33,277 nt of DNA. Source: Ruminococcus sp. (GTDB lineage: Bacteria; Bacillota; Clostridia; Oscillospirales; Ruminococcaceae). Below are positions 1-7,370 of the stretch, in pieces (position 1 is the first letter of the stretch; every line of letters starts with the position of its first letter). Below the pieces are notes generated by a model. That model was not told where the DNA came from. It was given only the letters and a program-made list of their open reading frames with translations, and searched no databases. The position numbers were made by a program, and so were the translations under genes. The DNA lies in contig JAHZHC010000018.1 in the NCBI GenBank assembly GCA_019420505.1, positions 1 to 33,277 on the forward strand, given 5' to 3'.

Positions 1-2
1 GG

Positions 3-194
3 GGTGCTCGGCCGCACGGGCCAACTCACGTTGTCAGTTTGTGATATTTAAAGCTCTGACCCCGCTGTGGTTAGTTTGTAAAAGTAATAAATTACTGTGG
101 TGATCGGCCGCACGGGCCAACTCACGTTATCAATTTGTGATATTCATGGCTTTGAACTCGCTGTGGTAGGTTTGCAAAAATGATAAATTACTGT
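3..194. repeat. Two tandem 96-bp repeat units
   Basis: Two near-identical copies follow each other at 3-98 and 99-194, each beginning GGTG(C/A)TCGGCCGCACGGG and ending in ATAAATTACTGT. The exact 96-bp period is seen directly. Each unit carries a GGCC-GCACG-GGCC hairpin near its start. No plausible reading frame runs through them. They look like copies of an intergenic repeat family; the left end may continue outside the window. Confidence 0.75.
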
Positions 195-572
195 GGTGCT
201 GGCGCACACGGCGCAATTCTCGCCAATCATATTTGATATAGCTATTAGTTTGATTCGGCTCGGATCAAAGTATTACAGAAGTCAATTTTTATTATAACTT
301 TTTGATATCTATAGCCTATGGTAGGTTTGCAAAAAGCAAAGATCTTCATTTTATACGCTAACTTGCCGAAAAATTATATTGCAACTGTAAAATTTAACTG
401 ACAGGATTTACGGTAAAAAGGACAGGCATTTTTGGAGCAACTCAGCATACCAATTCTTTAAAAACTCACTATAGCGGGGTCAGAATTATTCTCTTCATAA
501 AATTTATATCGTGACAAGTTAGTGATATCTATGGCTCTGTGACCTCGCTGTGGCAGGTTTGTAAAAGAATAA
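195..572. repeat. Degenerate, partly inverted copies of the same repeat
   Basis: A third, diverged unit begins at 195 (GGTGCTGGCGCACACGG). A shortened copy of the unit's second half lies at about 301-340 (TTTGATATCTATAGCC, then GGTAGGTTTGCAAAAA). An inverted piece is at 471-484 (ATAGCGGGGTCAGA, the reverse complement of the TCTGACCCCGCT stretch of unit 1). A further direct copy is at 522-572. The stretch is therefore a mosaic of one repeat family in both orientations. I see no gene in 1-597. Confidence 0.6.
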
Positions 573-592
573 GGGCGAACTTCATTCGCCCT
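560..592 (-). terminator. Terminator of the cysE-cysS-cyclophilin operon
   Basis: On the minus strand an 8-bp perfect stem (AGGGCGAA with TTCGCCCT, 5-nt loop; 572-592) lies directly after the stop codon at 598-600 and is followed by TATTCTTTTAC. It is an intrinsic terminator closing the operon. Confidence 0.8.
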
Positions 593-597
593 CAATA

Positions 598-1431
598 TTA
601 CTTTTTATTTGAAAAAGCCTCGTCCTTTTTGTTTTCCCCATATGTGGACATATAAACCTTTTTGAAAACAATTTCGTCCACCGGCTGAAGATTCTCCTTT
701 TCCTTATCCTTCACATCATATCCGCAAATTTTTTCATATACGTCCATTCCGTCATAAGTCTGACCGAAAACAGTATACTGCTGTGAAAAATTCAAAACAC
801 CGCCTTGCTCCAAAAAGGCATTTGTAACGTCCTTGTTGACGCTTCCCTCTTCAAGATACTGATCAAGCTCGGATTCTTCTTTGTCAGTAAGGTCATAATT
901 GTTTACAAAAAGCAAAAATGAATTTGAAACCTTATCCTTCCACATTAAAAAGCCGTTTTCATAAGTATATGCGCATAACGCACCTTTAAACGGCCACAGA
1001 TTTTCAGAAAGCTGTTCGGCATTTATTTCAGTTTTATCTGTATCTGAATCCAGCGTACCGTCAGGCGTCTTGCTTCCTCCGATGAAATATGCACCGTCAC
1101 CCACTATATTGATATACGTTCCGTCATAATATCCCTTTTCCACAAGCTCAGTGAAATACTTACAGTAATCCGGCGCTTCATCAGGATAAAGAACCGATTT
1201 GAATGTTCCCAATGACGTTTCAAAAACAACAACAGGAGCGTCATCATCGGGTACTTGCAATTGAACCAGATTTACATTATCAAAATCCAAAGGTGTTTTT
1301 TGTTTTCCCTGACAAGCATAAAATAGCGCAAAGACTATAACAAGAATAACCGCAATAAGCGACAGCTTAAAATAAGTTTTAAATCTTTTTCCGGTGTTTT
1401 CCTTAGGCCCCATATATCCGTAATTTTTCAT
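598..1431 (-). CDS. Membrane-anchored cyclophilin-like protein, probably catalytically degenerate
   Basis: A 277-residue protein with a basic N-terminus and one membrane segment at about residues 20-41, followed by an extracellular cyclophilin-type domain from about residue 65. The fold is recognisable from VVFETSLGTFKSVLYPDEAP, then YYDGT and FIGGS, which match VxxETSxGxFxxxLxxxxAP, FYDGT and FMIQGGD of active peptidyl-prolyl isomerases. The usual catalytic FHRV is replaced by YINIV, and the Gln of the next motif is also missing. Isomerase activity is therefore doubtful; a binding or chaperone role is possible. The gene starts 11 bp after cysS and is the last gene of the T-box operon. I infer that the cysteine link comes from transcription rather than chemistry. 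Confidence 0.75.
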   Translation of the reverse strand: MKNYGYMGPKENTGKRFKTYFKLSLIAVILVIVFALFYACQGKQKTPLDFDNVNLVQLQVPDDDAPVVVFETSLGTFKSVLYPDEAPDYCKYFTELVEKGYYDGTYINIVGDGAYFIGGSKTPDGTLDSDTDKTEINAEQLSENLWPFKGALCAYTYENGFLMWKDKVSNSFLLFVNNYDLTDKEESELDQYLEEGSVNKDVTNAFLEQGGVLNFSQQYTVFGQTYDGMDVYEKICGYDVKDKEKENLQPVDEIVFKKVYMSTYGENKKDEAFSNKK

Positions 1432-1442
1432 GTTGATCCTCT

Positions 1443-2855
1443 CTATTTCTTAGAAATCTTCGTGCCCTGACGAGTTTCCTCAATAACATATCCCATTTGC
1501 AGGATTTTTTCTCTCAATGCGTCAGCAGTTGCAAAATCCTTAGCCTTTCTTGCTTCCTGGCGCTGCTGTGCAATTTCAAGTACCTCCGCCGGTATTTCTT
1601 CCTCTTGTGAACTGTTTTTAAGATTTTCAGCCTGTTCAATAAGATCAAGAGATAAAACCCTGTCAAATTCTTTTATAAGAGCAAGCTTAGTCTTTGCATT
1701 AATGTCTGCTTTCAGAACATTGAAAAGAGCGGTAATTGCCATTGACGTATTCAAATCATTGTCCATTGCGTCAGTAAACTCTTTTTTATATCTGTCGAAT
1801 TCAGTCCAGTCAACCTCTCCGCCGTTATCAGCCAAAAGCTGTGCGATCTTACTTAAAAGCTTGTTGTATGAAACCTGTGCATTGTCCAGATTTTCATAGG
1901 TAAATACCAGCGACTTGCGGTAATGGGAAAGCAAACAGAAAAACCTGTATACAAGCGGATTATAGCCCTTCGATTCCAAAAGCGACACAGTCAGAAATTC
2001 ACCCTTTGACTTGCTCATTTTTCCGCTGTTGGTATTGAGATGAAGCACATGAAACCAGTAATTGCACCACTTGTGTCCGATATAAGCCTCGCTCTGTGCA
2101 ATCTCATTGGTATGATGCGGAAAAGCGTTGTCTATTCCCCCGCAGTGTATATCAAGATATTCGCCCAGATGCTTCATGCTTATGCAGGAGCATTCAATGT
2201 GCCATCCGGGATAACCGACTCCCCAAGGACTGTCCCATTTAAGCTCCTGATCGTCAAATTTAGATTTTGTGAACCAAAGTACAAAATCCGCCTTGTTTCT
2301 TTTATTGCTGTCCTCTTCAACACCCTCACGAACTCCCACAGCAAGATCTTCTTCTTTAAAATCGTTGAACACATAATACTGTTCTAACTTAGAAGTGTCA
2401 AAGTAAATGTTTCCTCCTGCCTCATAGGCAAAGCCTTTTTCAATAAGACTTGAAATAACCTTGATAAAATCGTCGATACATCCAGTCGCAGGTTCAACAA
2501 CATCAGGTGTTTTTATATTCAGCTTTTTACAATCGCTGAAAAAAGCATCCGTATAAAATTTGGCGATTTCCATTACGGTTTTATGCTCACGCTTTGCTCC
2601 CTTGAGCATTTTATCATCACCCGTATCTCCGTCGCTTGTCAGATGTCCGACATCAGTTATATTCATGACACGTTTTACGTCATATCCTGTAAAACGAAGA
2701 TATTTCTCCAGCACATCCTCCATAATATAGCTTCTCAGATTTCCTATATGTGCATAATGATACACCGTTGGACCGCAGGTATACATAGCTGCCTTTCCTG
2801 CCTCATTGGGTATAAACTCCTCTTTTTTTCTTGTAAGGGTATTGTAGATATACAT
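1443..2855 (-). CDS. cysS: Cysteinyl-tRNA synthetase
   Basis: A full-length class I aminoacyl-tRNA synthetase of 470 residues that charges tRNA-Cys with cysteine. The HIGH-type signature is HIGN at residues 36-39, after the zinc-ligand Cys27 (TCGPTVYHYAHIGN). The later zinc-site segments GWHIECSCISM and HCGGIDNAFPHHTNE are present, as is KMSKS. The C-terminus has the usual helical anticodon-binding part. The start has a good ribosome site (AGGAAAGGAG). It lies 17 bp after cysE in one transcript, so serine acetylation for cysteine synthesis and cysteine charging are co-regulated through the upstream T-box. Confidence 0.97.
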   Translation of the reverse strand: MYIYNTLTRKKEEFIPNEAGKAAMYTCGPTVYHYAHIGNLRSYIMEDVLEKYLRFTGYDVKRVMNITDVGHLTSDGDTGDDKMLKGAKREHKTVMEIAKFYTDAFFSDCKKLNIKTPDVVEPATGCIDDFIKVISSLIEKGFAYEAGGNIYFDTSKLEQYYVFNDFKEEDLAVGVREGVEEDSNKRNKADFVLWFTKSKFDDQELKWDSPWGVGYPGWHIECSCISMKHLGEYLDIHCGGIDNAFPHHTNEIAQSEAYIGHKWCNYWFHVLHLNTNSGKMSKSKGEFLTVSLLESKGYNPLVYRFFCLLSHYRKSLVFTYENLDNAQVSYNKLLSKIAQLLADNGGEVDWTEFDRYKKEFTDAMDNDLNTSMAITALFNVLKADINAKTKLALIKEFDRVLSLDLIEQAENLKNSSQEEEIPAEVLEIAQQRQEARKAKDFATADALREKILQMGYVIEETRQGTKISKK

Positions 2856-2872
2856 TTTTCCGGCTCCTTTCC

Positions 2873-3520
2873 TTATTTATTCTCCTTATTGAGCATATCA
2901 ACCTGTTTTTCCAGCTTTTCAAGTCTGATTCTATAAGCGCAAAGCTCCTGTGACACAGGGTCGGGAATATGAACCTGATCAAGGTCACAAACCTTTCTTC
3001 CGTTTTGTTTTACAATTCTCGCAGGAACGCCCACTGCCGTACAGTTAGGCGGAACTGCCTCAAGAACAACAGCGTTAGCGGCAATTTTTGCACCGTCACC
3101 AACCTTAAATGGACCGAGTATTTTTGCACCGCTTCCAACCATTACATTATTGCCCAAAGTCGGATGACGTTTTCCGTGCTCCTTACCGGTTCCGCCCAAG
3201 GTACAGCCCTGATAAATAAGACAATAGTCACCGATCTCTGCTGTTTCTCCGATCACCACACCGCTTCCGTGATCAATAAGAAGTCCTTTTCCTATTTTTG
3301 CCCCGGGGTGAATTTCAATTCCCGTTAAACATCTTGAAATTTGTGAAATTGCTCTTGCAATGATTTTATGATTCTTTTTATAGAACCAATGGGCAATTCT
3401 ATGCATAATAACTGCATGAATACCTGAATATGTGAGAATAATCTCCAAGGTACTGTGAGCGGCAGGATCACGCTCTTTAATTGACTCAATATCATGTTTA
3501 ATATTATCAATGAATGACAT
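2873..3520 (-). CDS. cysE: Serine O-acetyltransferase
   Basis: CysE transfers acetyl from acetyl-CoA to L-serine, the first committed step of cysteine synthesis. The 215-residue protein has the N-terminal helical part (DPAAHSTLEIILTYSG) and then the left-handed beta-helix of hexapeptide repeats. The active-site region IDHGSGVVIGETAEIGD and the CoA-binding GGTGKEHGKRHP are intact. The frame stays open upstream to 3697, but that stretch is the T-box leader. The start at 3520 has AGAGGG seven bases upstream and begins MSFIDNIKHD, as in the family. It is the first gene of the cysE-cysS operon. Confidence 0.95.
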   Translation of the reverse strand: MSFIDNIKHDIESIKERDPAAHSTLEIILTYSGIHAVIMHRIAHWFYKKNHKIIARAISQISRCLTGIEIHPGAKIGKGLLIDHGSGVVIGETAEIGDYCLIYQGCTLGGTGKEHGKRHPTLGNNVMVGSGAKILGPFKVGDGAKIAANAVVLEAVPPNCTAVGVPARIVKQNGRKVCDLDQVHIPDPVSQELCAYRIRLEKLEKQVDMLNKENK

Positions 3521-3551
3521 TTCTATCCCTCTTTCAAATAGTTTTCTTATA

Positions 3552-3850
3552 AAAAACAAAATCCTCCCAAAGTCTTTTTTGACTCCAGGAGGCAGCATTT
3601 CACTACGGTTCCACTCCGATTTTCCGGATTTTAATAAGGTCTTGCCCGTCACCTTACTGGTTGAAGACATCTTGCCTAAGTTATATATCCGGCTCATTAC
3701 CTTTAACGCAGGATAAACGAGGCAAAAATACTAATCTTTTTTGATTTTCCTTATGCCCTGCTGGCAGCCGCACTTCTCATTTTCCGTCTTAAAGCCTCTC
3801 ACCAATCAGCTTCTCTCTGAAAAGACTAAAAAATGTTACTCTTGCTGTTA
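3552..3850 (-). ncRNA. T-box leader (tRNA-Cys sensing)
   Basis: Seen on the minus strand: the T-box sequence TGGAACCG (3606-3613), followed by a terminator stem CCTCCTGGAGTC/GACTTTGGGAGG (3563-3592) with a T-rich tail (ATTTTGTTTTTT). Upstream lies a stem-I-like region with CAGAGAGAAGCTGATTGGTG. Two TGC triplets, at 3772-3770 and 3766-3764, lie in the expected specifier area and fit cysteine, but I cannot decide between them by eye. Uncharged tRNA-Cys should stabilise the antiterminator and allow cysE-cysS transcription. The upstream boundary is approximate. Confidence 0.9.
3563..3592 (-). terminator. Regulated terminator of the T-box
   Basis: A 12-position stem (CCTCCTGGAGTC with GACTTTGGGAGG, A6 loop, one or two wobble or mismatched pairs) is followed by ATTTTGTTTTTT. 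Its 5' arm lies just after the T-box sequence, as required for competition with the antiterminator. Confidence 0.88.
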
Positions 3851-3879
3851 CGCATTTCAAATCTTATTTTATTTATTAA

Positions 3880-4015
3880 GGGGCAGTACCAAATCATTTG
3901 CACAAAATCAAAGATTTAAGCGTTCGGCATTCAGTCCCTTATTATTTCAGTTAGGGTTTGTTATCCCGACTGAAGGTCTTGTTATATCCGCCGCCTTAAT
4001 AAGACGGTGACATCA
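3880..4015. repeat. Probable intergenic repeat element with internal inverted repeats
   Basis: This stretch lies between the likely cysE promoter and T-box stem I. On the minus strand it holds nested inverted pieces: TTCAGTC...GACTGAA (with GGG and CCC arms inside) and CCGTCTTATTAAGGCGG. The frame open on the plus strand at 3741-4010 has no ribosome site and is best read as non-coding. The bounded, hairpin-rich form suggests a small dispersed element. That it is repeated elsewhere in the genome is inference, since only one copy is in this window. Confidence 0.4.
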
Positions 4016-4023
4016 AGCTTAAA

Positions 4024-4052
4024 ATTATATCATTTATTATATGATTTTTCAG
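4024..4052 (-). promoter_or_regulatory. Candidate promoter of the cysE operon
   Basis: On the minus strand CTGAAA (4047-4052), 17 bp, TATAAT (4024-4029). The -10 box is perfect and the -35 matches 4 of 6. It lies between the pgsA stop and the cysE leader, giving a leader of about 495 nt. Confidence 0.5.
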
Positions 4053-4069
4053 TCCAAAAGTTCACTGAA

Positions 4070-4648
4070 TTATTTGCTCGAATCTATATATTTCCAATAT
4101 CCTTTTAAATAAATTCCGCCTGAAATCATAGTAAGCACTACTGATATCCATATCAACGCTTCATTTATAAGGAATATCGGTGTATTCCAATTTAAATTCG
4201 GGCTTCCCTTTGCATCGGGAAAGATAATCTGCAAAAGCATTATTGCTACAAATGCAATCATTGTAAATGCCGTTTTAAGCTTGCCCCACATACCGGCTGC
4301 AACGACAATTCCTTCATTTGCGACAACAAGTCTTAATCCTGTAACCATAAATTCCCGTCCGAGAATAAGCACAACAGCAATCGGATCAATCCATCTTTCA
4401 AATGCAAAGCATATAAGCGCAGTCATTACCAAAAGCTTATCGGCCAGTGGATCAAGAAACTTTCCGAAAGTAGTCACAAGATTATTCTTTCTTGCAATTT
4501 TTCCGTCAAACCAATCTGTAACAGAAGCAACCGCAAATATTATCAAAGCCCAGATCATATGATATGGAATCTGAAAACACAGCAGCGCCGCAAGAAAAAA
4601 AGGAATCAATACAACTCTTAAGACAGTAAGTTTATTTGGTAAATTCAT
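4070..4648 (-). CDS. pgsA: CDP-diacylglycerol-glycerol-3-phosphate 3-phosphatidyltransferase
   Basis: An integral membrane enzyme that makes phosphatidylglycerol phosphate from CDP-diacylglycerol and glycerol 3-phosphate, the committed step to phosphatidylglycerol and cardiolipin. The 192-residue protein begins MNLPNKLTVLRVVLIP, typical of PgsA. It carries the CDP-alcohol phosphotransferase motif DG-x2-AR-x8-G-x3-D-x3-D in FDGKIARKNNL and GKFLDPLADK. Several membrane helices follow. AAGGAG stands ahead of the start. It lies 11 bp after rimO, with which it forms an operon; this rimO-pgsA pairing is common in Firmicutes. Confidence 0.93.
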   Translation of the reverse strand: MNLPNKLTVLRVVLIPFFLAALLCFQIPYHMIWALIIFAVASVTDWFDGKIARKNNLVTTFGKFLDPLADKLLVMTALICFAFERWIDPIAVVLILGREFMVTGLRLVVANEGIVVAAGMWGKLKTAFTMIAFVAIMLLQIIFPDAKGSPNLNWNTPIFLINEALIWISVVLTMISGGIYLKGYWKYIDSSK

Positions 4649-4659
4649 AATAAATCTCC

Positions 4660-5991
4660 TTAATCAACTCTTGTTCCGATTAAATCATAGTCAAGCGTAT
4701 CATCTATATGAACCGTGACAAAATCGCCCTCAGTCAGACGTTTTTCACTGGTAAAAAATATTTTTCCGTCAATTTCAGGGGCATCCATTACGCTTCGTCC
4801 GTAATAACACTCAGCATATCTGTCAAAGCCCTCAGCAACGACCTCCAGATCTTTTCCCAACAGCTTTTCATTGAATCTGTCGGAAATAAACATCTGTTCC
4901 TGCATAATAATATCCGCTCTGTGCGCTTTTATTTCTTCATCAAGCCGGCCGTCTAATTTTGCCGCAGCCGTTCCCTCTTCGGCAGAATATGCAAAACAGC
5001 CAAGGCGTTCAAATTTAACTTCCTTAACGAAGTCCACAAGTTCTTCAAACTGTTCTTCGGTTTCTCCGGGAAAACCTGCTATTAAAGTAGTTCTTATAAT
5101 TATATCAGGAATTTCCCTGCGTATTTTTGATATTAAAGCGGTAAGTGTTTCTTTGTCGCCGTGACGGTTCATTTTTTTCAATATCTGACCGCTGCAATGC
5201 TGTAAAGGTATATCCAGATATTTCACAAGCTTTTCTTCATTCCTGATAGTTTCGATAAGCTCATCGCTGATTCTTTCGGGATAAGCATAAAGCGTTCTTA
5301 TCCATTTCAGACCGTCTATTTTACAAAGCTCACGCAAAAGATGAGGCAGCTTTGATTCTCCGTACAAATCCTCACCATATCTTGTAGTATCCTGTGCGAT
5401 CACTACAATCTCAACCACGCCATGCTCCGCAAGCCATTTTGCCTCGGCAACGATATCTTCAATCCTGCGGCTTCTGAATTTTCCTCTTATAGATGGTATA
5501 GCACAATATGTACAGCAGTTATCACAGCCCTCGGCAATTTTCAGATATGCATAAAATGGCTGTGTAGAAATTATTCTTCCTCCCTCAAGAGGCAGCTTAT
5601 CTTTTTCGTCAAATTCACAAACGCTTTTATTATTGCAAAGCACATCTCTTATAACATCACAAAGCTTTTCATTAGAACCGATTCCAATAACTGCGTCAAG
5701 CTCGGGAATTTCTTTAAGAACCTCTTCCTTATAACGTTCCGCAAGACAGCCGGTACATATAACCGCTTTGATCCTGCCTTCTTTTTTCAATGTACAAAAC
5801 TCAAGAATCGTATCAATAGCTTCCTGCTTTGCAGACTCAATAAAGCCGCAGGTATTTACAACCACAACATCTGAAAGTCCTGCGTCGGACACAATTTCAA
5901 AGCCTTGTTTTTTCAAATCAAAAAGCATATGCTCGGCATCGACCTGATTTTTCGGACAGCCTAACGACACCATTCCCACTCTTGTAGACAT
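4660..5991 (-). CDS. rimO: Ribosomal protein S12 methylthiotransferase
   Basis: RimO is a radical SAM enzyme with two Fe-S clusters that adds a methylthio group to a conserved aspartate of ribosomal protein S12. The N-terminal cluster cysteines are in SLGCPKN, VNTCGF and CTGCLAE. The radical SAM site is CDNCCTYC (Cys-x3-Cys-x2-Cys), followed by AIPSIRGKFRSR. A TRAM domain forms the C-terminus. I start the 443-residue protein at 5991 (MSTRVGMVSLGCPKNQ), with GGAG upstream, because the longer open frame to 6060 has an unrelated N-terminus and would overlap the promoter. It is co-transcribed with pgsA. Confidence 0.93.
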   Translation of the reverse strand: MSTRVGMVSLGCPKNQVDAEHMLFDLKKQGFEIVSDAGLSDVVVVNTCGFIESAKQEAIDTILEFCTLKKEGRIKAVICTGCLAERYKEEVLKEIPELDAVIGIGSNEKLCDVIRDVLCNNKSVCEFDEKDKLPLEGGRIISTQPFYAYLKIAEGCDNCCTYCAIPSIRGKFRSRRIEDIVAEAKWLAEHGVVEIVVIAQDTTRYGEDLYGESKLPHLLRELCKIDGLKWIRTLYAYPERISDELIETIRNEEKLVKYLDIPLQHCSGQILKKMNRHGDKETLTALISKIRREIPDIIIRTTLIAGFPGETEEQFEELVDFVKEVKFERLGCFAYSAEEGTAAAKLDGRLDEEIKAHRADIIMQEQMFISDRFNEKLLGKDLEVVAEGFDRYAECYYGRSVMDAPEIDGKIFFTSEKRLTEGDFVTVHIDDTLDYDLIGTRVD

Positions 5992-6031
5992 TGATAAATA
6001 ACTCCAATCAAAACAACTAAAATATAGATTT

Positions 6032-6060
6032 ATTATCTCATGTTTACAATGAATTGTCAA
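6032..6060 (-). promoter_or_regulatory. Promoter of rimO-pgsA
   Basis: On the minus strand TTGACA (6055-6060), 17-bp spacer, GATAAT (6032-6037). It is an almost perfect housekeeping promoter about 40 bp ahead of rimO. Confidence 0.8.
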
Positions 6061-6168
6061 GTGCTTTTACACATTTCTTATTATCCTTTTTACAGACCAG
6101 CTTAACTGAGCCTTATTAAAATAAACGGCATGATTCCAGATAATATTCTGAAGTTCGGTGTCACATGC

Positions 6169-6197
6169 TTGACAGCAAACATAGTATGTAATACTCT
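6169..6197 (+). promoter_or_regulatory. Promoter of the NiCo riboswitch and CDF gene
   Basis: TTGACA (6169-6174), 17-bp spacer, TACTCT (6192-6197). It places the transcript start at about 6204, just ahead of the aptamer. Confidence 0.7.
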
Positions 6198-6221
6198 TTT
6201 TCACCGGATAACATATATAAA

Positions 6222-6300
6222 GTAAAATCTGAACAGGCCGGAGCGTTATGCCCGGAGCCGGGTCACACAGGTGACAGTGGTTTTATCCACGGGACAGTAA
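6222..6300 (+). ncRNA. NiCo (czcD) riboswitch aptamer
   Basis: The sequence CTGAACAGGCCG...TTATGCCCGGAGCCGGGTCACACAGGTGACAG...ATCCACGGGACAGTAA matches, as I recall it, the czcD/NiCo riboswitch consensus: short stems around repeated ACAGG/GACAG junction elements. It stands directly before a cation diffusion facilitator gene, the standard context for this class. Metal (Co2+, Ni2+) binding is established for the family and inferred here. The 3' end of the aptamer (6289-6300) is also the 5' arm of a terminator, so metal binding should favour read-through. Confidence 0.9.
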
Positions 6301-6326
6301 GCTACATTACTGCCCGTGTTTTTTAT
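6289..6326 (+). terminator. Riboswitch expression-platform terminator
   Basis: ACGGGACAGTAA (6289-6300) pairs with TTACTGCCCGT (6307-6317, one bulge), followed by GTTTTTTATTT. The 5' arm includes the conserved GGGACAG of the aptamer, so the two folds exclude each other. Confidence 0.85.
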
Positions 6327-6383
6327 TTATTTTGCAAATAACGTCATTACAGATATATCTTAATCGATCGGGAGGTAATTAAT

Positions 6384-7268
6384 GTGGAAGATTACAACAT
6401 AAATTTCAAAAAAGCTGCTACAACTGTTTCCATGGTCAGCATTGCCGGTAATTTTATTTTATCCGTTTTTAAGGCGCTTTCAGGAATATTTGCTCATTCC
6501 GGCGCTATGATCAGCGACGCAATTCATTCTGCTTCTGATGTATTCAGCAGCATAATTGTTATAATCGGTGTAAAAATGTCATCAAAGGGATCAGACGCTG
6601 AACATCCTTACGGACATGAACGTTTTGAATGCGTTGCTGCAATCATTCTTTCAGTCATTCTGCTTATAACGGGTCTTTTTGTTGGATCAGAGGCAATTCA
6701 GAATGTTTTCAGCGGGAATTACGGGGAATTAACCGTTCCGGGTATTCCGGCTCTTGCTGCGGCAATAATTTCAATTATAACAAAAGAAGCTATGTATCGG
6801 TACACAAAATTTTTTGCAAAGCGCTATGATTCCAGCGCACTGATGGCTGACGCATGGCATCACAGAAGCGACGCTTTTTCTTCTATAGGAGCTCTCATTG
6901 GGATTATAGGGGCACGGTTGGGATTTCCTGTGCTTGATTCAATTGCAAGTATTGTTATCTGTATTTTTATAGTTAAAGCAGCCTATGATATTTTCAGAGA
7001 TGCAATCAGAAAAATGGTTGATCACTCCTGCGATCAGGAAACAGAAAAAGCTTTGCGGGAATGCGTATTAAATCAGGAGGGCGTTATCAGGATAGATTCT
7101 TTACAAACCCGTGTATTTGGCAATAAAATCTACGCTGATATTGAAATTTGCACAGATGGCAAGCTGTCAATTACAGAAGGACATAGGATTGCAGAATGCG
7201 TTCACAATGTAATTGAACGGGAATTCCCCAAAATAAAGCACATTATGGTACACGTGAATCCATACTAA
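6384..7268 (+). CDS. Cation diffusion facilitator, likely Co/Ni (Zn) efflux
   Basis: A CDF-family divalent-metal/proton antiporter of the cytoplasmic membrane, 294 residues. Six membrane helices are followed by a cytoplasmic C-terminal domain of about 80 residues. The intramembrane metal site is visible as H48xxxD52 (AIHSASD) in helix 2 and H159xxxD163 (WHHRSD) in helix 5. The family signature HPYGHERFE follows helix 2. The C-terminus ends with VHVNPY. The start is GTG at 6384 with GGAGG nine bases upstream; the ATG two bases earlier is out of frame and soon stops. The NiCo riboswitch ahead of it argues for cobalt and nickel as physiological substrates. Confidence 0.92.
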   Translation: MEDYNINFKKAATTVSMVSIAGNFILSVFKALSGIFAHSGAMISDAIHSASDVFSSIIVIIGVKMSSKGSDAEHPYGHERFECVAAIILSVILLITGLFVGSEAIQNVFSGNYGELTVPGIPALAAAIISIITKEAMYRYTKFFAKRYDSSALMADAWHHRSDAFSSIGALIGIIGARLGFPVLDSIASIVICIFIVKAAYDIFRDAIRKMVDHSCDQETEKALRECVLNQEGVIRIDSLQTRVFGNKIYADIEICTDGKLSITEGHRIAECVHNVIEREFPKIKHIMVHVNPY

Positions 7269-7305
7269 TTATTATTTCAATTTTAAAAGCCTTAAAATAA
7301 TAAAA

Positions 7306-7339
7306 AAGCACTCGATCTTTAGAAATAAAACGAGTGCTT
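7306..7339 (-). terminator. Terminator of recA-recX
   Basis: A 9-bp perfect stem AAGCACTCG/CGAGTGCTT with a 16-nt loop. On the minus strand it is followed by TTTTTTATT. It stands about 30 bp past the recX stop and faces the end of the CDF gene, for which it may also serve. Confidence 0.75.
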
Positions 7340-7370
7340 CTGTACATAAACCCAGAGAAATTTATATTTG

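Noticed and set aside
2040..2936. Plus-strand open frames opposite cysS
   Set aside because: They are antisense shadows of a complete, well-conserved synthetase gene.
3521..3697. N-terminal extension of cysE
   Set aside because: These codons are the T-box antiterminator and terminator; the start at 3520 has a good ribosome site and the family N-terminus.
3741..4010. Open frame of 89 codons on the plus strand
   Set aside because: No ribosome site; it runs antisense through the T-box leader and the hairpin-rich block, so it is non-coding.
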